From positions 55,667,285 through 55,731,284 of the forward strand of contig OU862910.1 in the NCBI GenBank assembly GCA_917880885.1: a stretch of 64,000 nt of DNA. The letters are read 5' to 3'. Origin of the DNA: Limnephilus marmoratus (lineage: Eukaryota > Arthropoda > Insecta > Trichoptera > Limnephilidae). Below are positions 1 through 13,100 of the stretch, in pieces (position 1 is the stretch's first letter; each line of letters opens with the position of its first letter). The position numbers were made by a program, and so were the translations under genes. Under the pieces are notes generated by a model. That model had not been told where the DNA came from. It was given only the letters and a program-made list of their open reading frames with translations, and made no database searches.

Positions 1-144
1 ATAAGAAACAGAGATATCAGTGAAAGGAGAGTACATATAAATGAAGAGCAATGACAATTCATATATAACATAAAAAGCATATGTAGAAGATAACTACAAG
101 TCAAAGCGTGAAGAAGGATTTAAAAATTACACATTGCATATAGA

Positions 145-480
145 CTACCGAAAGTCATTTAGGCTTACACCAAAAAATTCAATGATTTGACTTGCGTTGA
201 CAAGTCTCGACATTCTGGACAAAGGAGAATAGTATCCATAATTAGTAGAATGTTGATTGAGGAACAGCAATTCATTACTTCGGAGTCCACGGGAAGGGAT
301 GTTGAACTGGATGAGTTGTAACAAAGCAGGTGTGTCAGTAATACTGTTGATAATTCTGAATATGCAAATTAAATCAGAGACCTTATTTCTGTATTTTTCT
401 AAAGAAATATTTAAATTTTGTTCAATTTCATCATATGAGTACTCGCCTCTTTCAAGTTCTAACCTCCAAGCGATTCCTCG
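145..480 (-). mobile_element. Jockey-type LINE C-terminal fragment
   Basis: Minus-strand reading resembles the extreme C-terminus of Jockey-superfamily reverse transcriptases (short blocks such as VSDLICIFRIINSITDTPAL). It lies in the last visible CAND1 intron and abuts the poly-A end of the neighbouring LINE. Family assignment is by pattern only. Confidence 0.5.
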
Positions 481-491
481 TGGGAAGCGAT

Positions 492-492
<1 letters not shown>

Positions 493-538
<46 letters not shown>

Positions 539-1190
539 TGCATTACAGATTGATTTAATCCTATTACAATACACATAACATATACATGAGAAAAGAAATT
601 ACAAAATTACAATACATATTTTAGAGTCCTTGCTTGAAATTATTCTTGAAACCTTCAAGACTAATGTTGAAAATGTCAAGAGACCTAGAAATATCATTTA
701 GCAGCACCATACCTCTTGTCATGCTATGTTGGGCCACAACGTCTGTTCTGCCATGAGGGATATAGAGCAAGTCATGGTGGCGACCCTGGCAGTAGTTGTT
801 CGGTACGAACAATTTATAGCATTCTAAGAGGTATGGGCTGTCAATGTAATAGTTTATAATTTTGAAAGCTGTGACTGTTAGGGTCTCATTCCTTCTAGAA
901 TGGAGACTTTCGAAGCGTGTTTCAGATAGCAAATCTAGATGATGCATAAATCGCGGGTATTCACCATGCATTCTCATATAAAGATACCTTAGAAACTTTT
1001 TTTGGATTTGTTCTAATAAATCTATGTATTTTTGCTGGTATGGGGCCCAAACAGCAGAAGCATATTCTAATTTTGATCGTATAATGCAGTTAAACATCGA
1101 TGTCATTGCTTCGGGCTTGGAAAATTGTTTACTTATTCTTATCACAAATCCAAATGTTATACGGAGTATAGAGGAGAACGTCATGAAGGA
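493..1190 (-). mobile_element. Jockey-type LINE, 5'-truncated 3' end with 45-base poly-A
   Basis: On the minus strand this encodes the C-terminal region of a reverse transcriptase (EAMTSMFNCIIRSKLEYASA, then [10 protein letters not shown] and [12 protein letters not shown]), closely matching the larger copy at 38546-40713. It ends in a 45-base A tract (T run 493-537 on the plus strand). The 5' truncation point is near 1170-1190, only about 20 to 40 bp from the exon 19 donor. It lacks the endonuclease and the polymerase motifs, so it is dead. Confidence 0.85.
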
Positions 1191-1211
1191 CATGTGCTGA
1201 AGCCGGCATAC

Positions 1212-1349
1212 CTGATCAGAGATGGTGAACTTGATGGCTGTGACGGCGGTGGTCCTGGTGAGGGGCTCGGGGGCCTGCAGGAAGGTCTGCAGCTCGGGCA
1301 GCAGCACTCGCGGCTCTAGGAGGCACAGCTTGCCCAGACATTCTGATAC
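1212..1349 (-). CDS. CAND1: CAND1 exon 19 (residues 967-1012), last exon in window
   Basis: Encodes [20 protein letters not shown] through [20 protein letters not shown] acceptor, GTATGC donor. No further CAND1 exon is recognisable between here and position 1, so the next lies outside the window. Confidence 0.94.
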
Positions 1350-4300
1350 CTGCAAACACACAACCAATGTCCATTTACTTCTTCTCTTGTATGGATCAAT
1401 GATGGAAAATCCTTGTGCTGTAGGCTTCAGGTATCGCTCTGTAAGCCTTATCAATTCCGTCAGGGAAAGCGTGACTAAATGCTCAGTTGTCTGTACTGTA
1501 ATCACACATTGCACACTGCGCGTCATGTGTGTCCAACGGCTGTAGGAGCACTTCATTCTATACCTTATTTTACATTATTCGCTATTTTCTTATTCTTATT
1601 CTTATATCGTTATTTTCTTGGTACAGTTATTTCAGAACAGAGAATGAACAACTTACAACATTTCTAGAGCCTTCTTCAGCGCACTGACAGTGTCCAGCCA
1701 GCTGCTGCCAGATGGAGGGGATGAAGGGGCGCAGTGCCTCCACTCCCTGGGGGCTGCACGACTGCGAGGAGATTATCTACAAAAACACAAATAACATCAT
1801 TAAATCACAGATTAGATTAGTCTTCTTCTTCACATAGCTGAAGGATTATGGTTACCCACGAAGGGAGACCTAAATTCCCCATTAGGCCACTTGCATCACA
1901 TTTAAAAAAAAAAATCCAGTTTAGGCAAATATTCTAAGACATCTGTATTTTTTTATTTTTTTTTAAATCGTATTTTTGAAACTCTGGCGATTTTTTGAAA
2001 ATTTCAATCCATAAAATCAGACCATTTTTTATAAACCGGAAAGACGGGACATAATTTTATGGGTGCGAAAAAACGATAATTACATAGCCGAAAATCATTT
2101 AAAAAAGAAGAACATATTCCACAAGAAAGGGCACAGGAGAATAACGAGGCATACCAAAAATATTACATCTCATAAATATTTTTTCGTTGATCCATCTTAT
2201 TGATCATAAATCATTATAATGTTCAACGTCTATATTACTAAATCAAATGTAATATACTTGTACTTGTAAATTAAAATAATAATAATAAGAATATTATAAA
2301 ATTTGATTTTGTTAAAATCAGCAAGACCACAATTATACCTACGTACAGACATCGTAAAATGTACGGGGTTCTCTTCATAACATCTGTCAAAAAGTCAAAC
2401 CAAATGATAAGTTCGTAGAGAACAAACAATAAATCTAGTGAACGTTAAATGTCAAATTCAAAAATTCGCCTGAAATCAAAGTGTTGCCATATAAAAAAAA
2501 AAATCAGTGTGGAATTTTACAAAATTAATAGTAACATTTTCGGAGATGGGACATTTTCATGTAGTGATGTCACGGGCCCAAATAATGGATTTAATTATTT
2601 AAAAATAAAAAAAAACTGTACATTTCTAAAAAATTTTACTAACATTTTCGTAATCTTAGTAAAAAAATCTATTCACACGATTTTTTCCAAGTCGTTATGA
2701 AATCCATGCAAGTGGCCTTTTGTGCATTACACTTAATTCTGTTTTAACATGGTGGATAGTCCCTCAAAATATTACGTAAATCAGCACATTTTACATAGTT
2801 GTGAGAGGTTCCATTGTATAATGTGTATGTTGCGGTCCTACAATAAACACATCCGGGAAGCGGGTATGGGTGTCGCCGCCCTAGGAACCATTTATTGAAT
2901 AACCAACACCCCTATGATTCACTACGTTTGGTGACTTAGCATGGGTGCCCGGGTATATGGGATGAGGTTTGACAAGGTCTTGGCGGCAGATGCGTTTGCC
3001 ATCTATCATGCGTGGCGGACCAGGTCGGGAGAAACTGCCTGAGAGGGACCTTTTGATCTCTCCAGTCACTCTCTCAACCAATCGCCTTGCACCGCAGTAG
3101 GAGGAATGGCTTCATCCGTCACTCTTGTAGACCCTGACCCCCACAGATTCTACTCACCCCTCATACCTATTTGCTTCCAAGAACTTCCTTTCCTTCTTTT
3201 CATTAACAAGTCCCTCCACACAGCAACCCCAAAGATGACATAGGCTCTGAGGAAAATTATTTTCCTGAAGGCCATGTGTGGAGCTAACGTAAAAACAAAC
3301 AAAAATCCATGTTCGCATATTTGGTGTGAAAGCATTTTCAGCGCATGAAATTCTATCTCAGTTCAATTCTAATTACGCTTTGTGAAACAGAATTGACGTA
3401 ACAAATGCGGTTCAACATTTTCCGAGAGAAGGGTTTATTTTCTTGCATTGCAATGATTGTGATATAATAATGACATTTGTTCATTTAGTCAGTTGAAGAA
3501 GTATTGGTATTGTCACCTCCTTTAGCGAGTGCAGCAGGAGATACTGCCTCTTGGGAGTGACCTGGATCTCGTGCAGGATGAAGGGCAGGAACTGCGGCAG
3601 GTTGCCCACGGCGACGGAGCCCAGCGCGTAGCTGGCCGCCGACTTCACCTCCTCCGAGGGCGGAGAGAACGACGCCAGCAGAATCTCCTTCAGGTTGCTG
3701 ATGGGGCTCAAGTCGCTGCAAACAACACCATTTTCATTTTAAAACAAATATTTTATCTAATAAATAAAGATTGAATAAAGAAAATATAAACTGTTTGGCA
3801 GACTGTAAATCTCAGTTTAAGACTAGATGAACTGACACTATGTTACTGCAAATGTTACTGTGGGAAAATTGTATCAGAAAATGGTCCAGGCTTATAGACT
3901 ATCTTCTTTCTTGTCTTCCAAATATAATAAATTCTAAGGACGGGTTGTTTCAAATAATTTGACGGATTAATCAAATATTTGAAGTTAATTATCACATTCT
4001 GCGTAAGTTCTATTAACCGGTCAACTGCCGGGACATTTCGCGGAAATTTGCGGAACTTCGTGAAAAAACACTAAAAAACCACCACTTTGAATTTTGAATT
4101 GAATGTTTTGTTGATAAATTTTGAGCTATTGTATATTTTATTGACTGAAACACGTTCACAACACAATAAACTATCTACTAAAACCACATTACTTGCATTT
4201 ATTACGTAAATTAATAGGTTTTACGACGTTTTATTCGCGATAAAAGCATTTATTGCGACCGTTAAATTGAGCTTCACCTAGAGTAATGATGGCGCAAGCG

Positions 4301-7049
4301 ATTTTGACACTGTTCTTCATACAAATTCGTACATATAAGGGTCAAAATCGCAGACCAAAAGTTTTTCATCGACAATATTTTTCAAATGTTTGAATTATTT
4401 TCTCGCGCCTGCGCATATGACACGCGGGCCGGCGCGTCTCCGGCATGTCACCGGTTAAAGTACTGTTATTATATCTTATGGGCCAGTTGCTTCATAAAAC
4501 TGAAATAATCACAGAACTTGAATAGAACTTACGTGAAAATTAACTTAAAGTATTTGATGAATCCATCAAATTTTTTTAAACAACCCGTTTTAAATAAATA
4601 ATAGAAAATAATGGAAATATACTAATATACTTTTTAAAATTAGCTTCATACAAGAGGCCCTGAGGAAAATAATTTCCTACAGGGCCTGTGTCATCTTAGG
4701 GGATACTGTGTGGAGGGTCTTTTAACGAAAGGAAGGAGAGGAAGTTCTGGAAAGGAAAATGGTATGAGGGGTGGGTAGGAATCTGGGGGTCAGTGTGTCC
4801 AGGAGTGACGGACGTACGAATCCATCCCTCCAACTGCAGTGCAAGGCGATGGGTCAAAAAAGTCCAGCTGGAAAAGTTAAAAGGCCTCCCTCAACCAGTC
4901 TCTCTCGATCCGGCCCGCAATGCAGCAGATGGGCAGACGCATTCGCCGCCAAGACCTCGACAAACCTCACCCCATGAGCCCATGAGCATAATTAAGAAAG
5001 CCAAATTAAAATAATACAAGGTTTTCATTATTATCCCAACTTTTCCATTATTTTATGAGATAAAGATATCAAAACCTAAAAAAAAGTTGAATCTTCTTTA
5101 TTTTTTAAAGTGATAAAATAATTGTTTGTATCCAAGCAAATGATTCTAACCAGCTTTCGATTACATTACAATGTTTCAGAATTGGATAAAGTTTGTAGCT
5201 AACATATTCTAGAAATTACAACATTATCTGTTTGTGGGTAGTACAGGTGAGTTTTAGAGAAACATTTTTCAAAATAGTTAACTTACATGTGTCTTCCGAT
5301 CTCGGCAATGCCCAGCAGAGCAAACATGTGGTGGGCATCGCTGGTGGGGGAGTGTGCATCCTGCAGGAACTGTTGGGCCACTCGGAGCGCCTCCACGGGG
5401 GTCTCCACCGTCAGGGCTGATACGCACTTGGCTAGCGAGTGGAAGGCCTGCAAATATATGGGAGATTTCATACAAGGTTTCTACATTTATTAAATTCAAG
5501 CACACAATTGCTAACATAGGAAGGAAACTTTGACAGGACCAGAATTACACTTCTCTCTGACTATCTGTTTCCTTCCAAAATCATCCGTACTATAAAACCT
5601 TTGTTTATATAAACCATTGAGGTATATAAATAGAGAAGCAAACTTCATTACCGTGCGTCAAAAAAAGCGTAACCACTCTACAACCGCAACGACGGTGCTT
5701 TGAAACCACCAAACATTTTAAAGTAAACATATATTTGTCTCACTTGCACAAGTCGCGAGAACTATACCTCCAGCGGCGCGCCGCTAAGATTAGACAAAGA
5801 CAGAAACACAAACCTGCGTTTGCGGTTTGGTGTTGCCTACATTTTGAAATTTTACCCAACATAAACAATAAAATGTCGTTTTTTTTAACGTTAGATTGTA
5901 ATAAAATAATATAATTAAAATTATTTTAAATATGAGTTTTTATTATATGACTAAAAGAAAGCACAACTAATGAAATAATTAAGACATTTTTTGTTCCAAT
6001 ATTTTTTTATTGTACCAAAAGTATATAATACTCAAACGGAAAGTGTTTCAAAAGTGTTTTCAAAGTTCTTTTCTCAGCAATCGAGTTATTTCCACCCACT
6101 TCTCATGGCGTGCTACATCTTTATGGTACCATGCAAAATTGTTATCAAAATAAAATACGTAAAAAAAATATAATTACTAGATTATTATTTAATAAACTAA
6201 AATAAGTTTTAATTAATTATTTTGTATGAAGATTAAAACATAATTTGTATTATTTTTCCAAAATATTTTAATATGGTTACCTCCATAGTAACTTATTCCA
6301 TAAATTATGTATTCTCCCATTATTATGGGAAAATCAAAAAGACTTTTTAGTGGCAACACTGAACCTGTATTAGAGTATTTGACATTTTATTTAAATTTCT
6401 GCGTTTTTTAATTAAATATGAATATGTAAACAATAAAATTACGTTTGGAAAGTAATTCCGCTTGCTTTATTATGTTTTCCTGAGCTTGAATCGCATTCCT
6501 TCAGGACGCATTTAACCATTTTTGATCGCGTACCGCCCGGTTCAACTCGGTCGGCGTCTCAGTGAGCACTGAACTGACGTTACCTGGGCATCTGCTTTTG
6601 GACATATGTACAGTGGCAATGCTTTGGAGCGGTCATTAGTCATCTATGTATTATCAATGATATAAACTTTAAAAAAAATAGAACACATTTGAATATAAAG
6701 AAATCTTTATCCCAATAAAAAAAAAAAAAGATTTTAGAGTTACGGTACCTACCCAAAATAGTAGGTCTATTGTTTGCATGTATTTTCAATAGGAAAAATT
6801 CCAAAAAATATAACAGAAAATATGCACAATATAACAAAAATCACGGGGTATTATAATTCCAATTTCGAAAAAGACAATTAAAATATTTTTGGTTAAATAA
6901 AAATATTACAAAGGTAGATACATACCTACTTTATCGCTTGTCTGAATTAGACGTGGGCAAAATGATTCCCAGAAGTGAATAGATCCCGTCTGATTCCCCG
7001 GGCCTTTTGAATTGATTCCTTCTATTCATTCCTTTAATTCAATTAATTC

Positions 7050-7125
<76 letters not shown>

Positions 7126-10100
7126 AGAGTGAATGGGTAGACTATGAAACACCGCAGAACCGCACAAAGAGGAGACTGATAGGCTACCAAGCACCGCACA
7201 AAGAGGAGACCGATTATTCTATCTCACTAACTCGCAGGCTAAAACCTATAGATTAATGTGTTTGTCTCTTTTTAGTGTCGCTTTTTCGTTTCATTTTAAA
7301 TCATAATAAGTGGGGAGGCTACGAAGCATCACACAAAGAGAGGACCGATTATTCTATCTCATTATCTCGCAGGCTAAATCCTATACTTAGATGTATATGT
7401 TTGTCTTTTTTTAGTATCGTTATTTTTCGTATGTAAAATGTATTTATAGCTAGCAATTAAATCTTTAAATTTTACAGTTTTATGTTTCACCCTTAAAGTA
7501 TTTTATTTATTAAACTTAAAAGTATTTTATGACAGCTGATAACAGCTGACAACAGCTGATTGGCCTTATAATATATGCAAATTTACATTTTACATCTACC
7601 CAAGATCCACGTCTAAAAGTAGGTAGGTATTTGTATTCCAATATCTTTCATACGTGCCAAAAAAACGATTACAAGTGCACAATTTTTGCTTCCCACTTTT
7701 CTAGCCGACGCCGCGATGTTCGGATTCAATGTCGAAAGTTTTCGGCTAACTATGTAATGAAATTGAAGGCTTGGCCCGCCGAGGAATTTGTGAACCGCTG
7801 CGCTCGGACGGATTAAGGGCCGGCATTGAGGAATGAAAGAGTAACTTTTGACTAGTGTCTTGTGTCTTACCCCGCAGAGACTTGATCAACTCGCGAGCCG
7901 AGATTGACGTGAAACGATGATGTAAGACGATGACATCTGACGTCATTTTTAGGTCTGAGATTATCTAGAGACAACAACGTCACAAGTGAAAAAGACTTTT
8001 AGTTTTAATTCGTGAATAAAGCGCTTCGGACAATTTCCGATAGCGACAGACTAGCTACGAGTACCTGGGACGCGGACGGGACGCGCGGGGACCTTAGGAC
8101 AATCTCAGGACATTGACTACGACAAATGATTAATTCCTTGCGTGAAAGGGACGCTCGGACAATTCGGCTGAATCGCGGCCGCGTTTTGATCTACGTGTTT
8201 TTAGAACGGCGGCCGGTGGTAGCGGGATACGAGTCGTTCACAATACCGTCGACAACTTCGCGGCGCGCGGCCCAGTGAATAATATTTAAATACGGTATTT
8301 AATATGTTTTAAAAATACCTATGAAACATTATAATATTTAAATCGTTTACGGAACACATTATTCATTGAAATAATTTAACAGTAAAATAAATGGAAATTA
8401 AACATTTATGTTGCCGTTAAAAATCGTACGATACAAGGCCAAAGGTAAGGAATGAAGAATCAATTCCTTTTGAAATTGAGAATCAGATCAAGTGTGTCAC
8501 AAGATTGAATTTATTCATATAATTCGGTCATTCAATTTTGCCCATGTCTAGTCTGAATCATTCACACAAAATGTTCCAATAGAGAACTCCAGTCCATTTT
8601 TTTAATTTTTTTTTAATGAATAAAGACCTTCAAACTTAAATAACTGCATTTTTATTTTTATTTTTATAGTTAGTTTTAATAGTTAAAATAATTGTCAAAG
8701 TTTTAATTTTTCTAGACCATCAGAAAAGCACCATATCTATGGTGGATTGTTAATATGATGATATGGTCTTCACCCACCGATAGTTTATTAACCTTCAAGT
8801 TGTCATATTGAAATTTTTAAATGATAAACAATATGGCGGAATCATGAGGCTACTATGAAATTTGGTGATGTTTAGGTGTGGGAAATCGTTTTTTATTCAA
8901 GATTAACTGCTTTTAATATTGAAAAACATTGGTAAAATGTCCACATTTCACCGCCACTGTTATTGTATTTAATCAAAGTGCAATATAAAAACAAATCTCT
9001 CTCCTTTATTGCAAATACATGTGACATCGTGTTTTGTGTTAGGCGTTACTTTGTAGGTACATTGTTTTATGTAACACATACAGAAACACTGGTATTTAGG
9101 TATAATACACTGATCATGACGATTGTGTGTATAAAAAGCCCTTGATACTAAAAAGAATTTGAAAATACGATCGATGTATCGTCAACCAAATGTCAAAAAT
9201 GACACAACTCTAACCTCAAATAGGCAAAATTTATTCCAGATTGTCCGCAAATATAGCCCCTTTCGTAAATTGTTGAGGGCCTAAATTATGTTTCAATAAA
9301 CACAATAACTATTATTTATCTAAATCTCTATAAACAGTATGAAAATAAACCAAAAACACAAAATGTTGAATTGCGTATGTGCACTTGTCATTTCAAATGT
9401 CAATACAATACAATACAATAAACGCGATCACCAGGTGACAGTGGGTGAGTGTGACGCGTGACGTCACCATTCACCATTTCAGTAATGCCAACTTAACGCT
9501 GTGTTTTCAGGAGAGGTTGAAAAATGCACTTTTTAATAATTTTTTAAAAACTCTGCGTTTAATATTATGAAATAAAAGTTATATATTCAGAATCAGCGTT
9601 TATTGGTCTATATGAACATATTTTTTTAAAGCCATAATATTTTTCACTGGAGTTCCTTATTTTGAAAATGACACTTTCAAAACAAATTTGAGTTCATTGA
9701 GTCAGATTTCACAGAGACAAACAAGGTCACACAGGCAAATGCACAGACAATCGAAATTAGTATGTTTGATGATGTGGCCACTATTTTAATGTTGTCGATA
9801 GTTTTGAATATACAGTATGTACCTGTTTGTGAAGATGGGGCAGGGCGTTGTGCGGCACCAGTTGCTTGACGGGAGCCACCAGCAGCTGAAGCAGGTCCTG
9901 GTAGCCAAGTCCGGGCAGGCCGGTCTTCACCAGGGCTTGGAACAGCTCCAGCATGGAGTTAAGGGCGGCACCTTAACCAAAACTTTTAAATTTACAAACA
10001 ATTTTTGAGATAAATACGAATGCAGATTGAACAGAGTTGGCTGCATGACAGGAATAGATTATGCTCAATATCTCTACATATTATAAATTAAAGTCCTCTG

Positions 10101-13100
10101 GCGTGTCTGTCTGTCTTTTCGCGATAAACTCAAAAACTCCAGAACGGATTTTCATGCGGTTTTCACCAATAGATAGAGTGATTCTAGAGAGAGGTTTAGA
10201 TATATAATTTGTCAAGGTTTTGTGTAAATTGGTTGAAATATAGGCAAGTGGGCAGTGTATATATGATTTGTATGCAAATTAACAGATGGCGTTGTGTTTC
10301 GCTAGCCACAGCAACGCTTTGCCGAGTCAGCTAATGTATTATAAAAGAAAGTGTACAATGTGCATGCTGCTAGAACTCAGAAACGAGTCCCGGTACGATC
10401 AACGGAGTTATATGGTGTGGTAGCCCTCTATCCCCCATTCATGAAGGTTCCCGTTTTTACTTGAAGGGCGTGCTTTTGAAGAAATAAGAGTTGGAAGTTT
10501 CGCCCTCTAAAAATTTCTAGAACATTTGAGAGTATTTGAGAGCATTCCACAACATTCCAGAACATCCCGGAATGTTGGGAATAGTCTGGAATAGTTCAGA
10601 TCATTGTGGAACATTCCAGAACACTCTTGAATGTTGTGGAATGTTCTGGAACATTGTGAACTATTCAAAGCTTTTTTTTGTATGGGTGTGGCTCCCTGTT
10701 GGTAGGGGTATGTACAGCGAGATTCGGCGTGGGTTCGAACATCATTTCAATCTCATGTCAACTCCCTGAGCGAAGCTGGATACCCCACTCCAGCTAATGG
10801 TATATATAAGATAGAAGGTATAGTAGCACCTTGTAGCAGCGGACTTCTGGCCAGGGACAGCACCTGCGGCAGGGAGGTGCGGTGCAGGTCGGCCATGGCG
10901 ATGGGGTGTGAGGCGCACACGGAGCACAGCAGCCCGAGGGTCAGCTGCGCGATGTGCAGGTCACTCTCGCTGACTAGGGGCGGCAGCTCCACCAGCACCT
11001 ACATCAAACAACAACTCGCATTAGCAATCATCTACTTTTTACATTTTCTGATTTAATGTTTGAAAAATTTGTGTATTGCAGAATGTAGCTCCAAGTTTAG
11101 ACTTGATAAACGCAAAACTGTTCTCCTGCAAACTTTAATTTGGGAAGATTGTATCAGAAGATGATCCAAACTTTAAGATTAACTTCTTTCTTGTCTTCCA
11201 AATGATTAAAATATATTTTTTTTTTTGTGCATTACAGATTAATATAATCCTGTTACATTTCACATAAAGCGGGGTCCACAGCTTTAACATTTGCCTCGAC
11301 AGTCCCACAACAACATCCAATGTTTATCATTAACATCATAAATAATGACAACTTTTCTTGTGTTTCGAGCTTCCCATGTTCGACGGAAAACATTTCATAA
11401 ACATTCCATCCCAGGTGAAGCGGGAAGGCAGGCGGGGGCCGGCGGGGGGTATAATTCATTTTTTGACAGACGCCGCGTGATGACGTCGTGTATAGAGAAT
11501 AAACGGAATGGTCTTTTGTACTTATGTGCAATGAGCTAGCATAATCACGAGTTTAAAATATTATTATACCTAAATATAATATAAATATTTGATAATAAAA
11601 TTATAACATAATATCAAATATTCATATTATTATTCTGTTTTTCACGTAAATATTTACGCATTCTAAATTGTCAATAGTAACTTTAGGTCGTGCAATAATC
11701 GATGTTAGTCGGAAATCTTTCCTGATAAATAAATATCTGTGTTTTCTCCCTGATGTATCTTTTCTTCATCGAACGCATTTTAACATTTATGTAAACGATA
11801 AACGTCAAACGTCAAGTTTTTTGGTATTATGCCAATTGCGCTTATCTAATAATTATGATTATTTATTTTGTATTAAATAAAGTCTATTAACTTATAAATC
11901 GGTTTCAGAGAGACGGGAGAAATTGACCAATTCAAATCGGTATTCTATTTTTGATGTTACGTAATTATTTACACACTCTAAATTCTTAGTAGTAACTTGG
12001 GTCAGACAATAGTAACCAGTCAGCAACGTAAGCAGATATACACGTTAATATGACAATAGCAGTCAAGTACAATAAGCGTGTTTTCACGTCAACGCATTTC
12101 CACGGAAATCGTTATAACTCCATTATTGTTCTAGTGACATCCCTAAAACAAAAAGTAAAAGGTCGATAATATAATGAATCAAGCTGCACATCCCTGTACA
12201 AGTTGTCCATAGAAATACATAAAAAGACCTATTCCGTCAGGCATACGGTTGACACATATTTTACCTGCAAAATCGCCTATGAGCGGCTAGAAATTGTTAA
12301 TTTTTATTAAATATTCTTGTATGAAATGATAAAACAGTGAGGTGACTAAATTGTTTATTAAACAGTTATACCAGGGTTTCCCAAACTTTTTCTGCAATGG
12401 AACACTTTGCAAATCCGTATATTTTAACGGAACACTTGGCTCATTTATTAGATTGGGTAATTCCTAATAATAAAGTTTAAAAAAATGTTATTACACATTA
12501 TTTATTAAGTATACAAACAATATATATACATTTATAACAAAAAATGGAATATAAACAAAAAATGGAATATAAATAACAAAAAATGGAAAAAAAACAAAAA
12601 TGGAATATAAAAAATGAAATATAAATAACAAAAAATTTAATATAAGCAACAAAAAATTGTAACATAAAGAAAAAAAATTTTTATATACAACAACAAAAAA
12701 TGGAATAAATAAAACACCTGATGATTTTGAGCCCTTGAATTTCATATCTTCTTGATATCAGGCACAATATTGATAAGTTGTATTCTAATTTCTGGTGTGG
12801 CGTCTCGAACCTGTACCTGCACTTTGACTTGCAGCATAATTCGAAAATCCCGCTTCGAATAAATAGTTCGTAGAAAACGGAAGTATAACAACAATAGCTT
12901 GTTTTGATAAATTGGGGTACTCTTCTGACAAACTCGCCCAGAAATCATTTAAATGAGAATAATATCAGCAGTGTTGAAATATGAATATGTGTATAATATA
13001 TTAAATTAAATTCTTCCGACAAATTGTCGCGGAACCCCTGTACAGGATCGGCGGAACCCTAGGGTTCCGCGGAACACAGTTTGGGAAACCCTGAGTTATA

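Noticed and set aside
7746..7946. 66-codon minus-strand frame inside the hAT element
   Set aside because: Short, no transposase motif, and inside a non-autonomous element.
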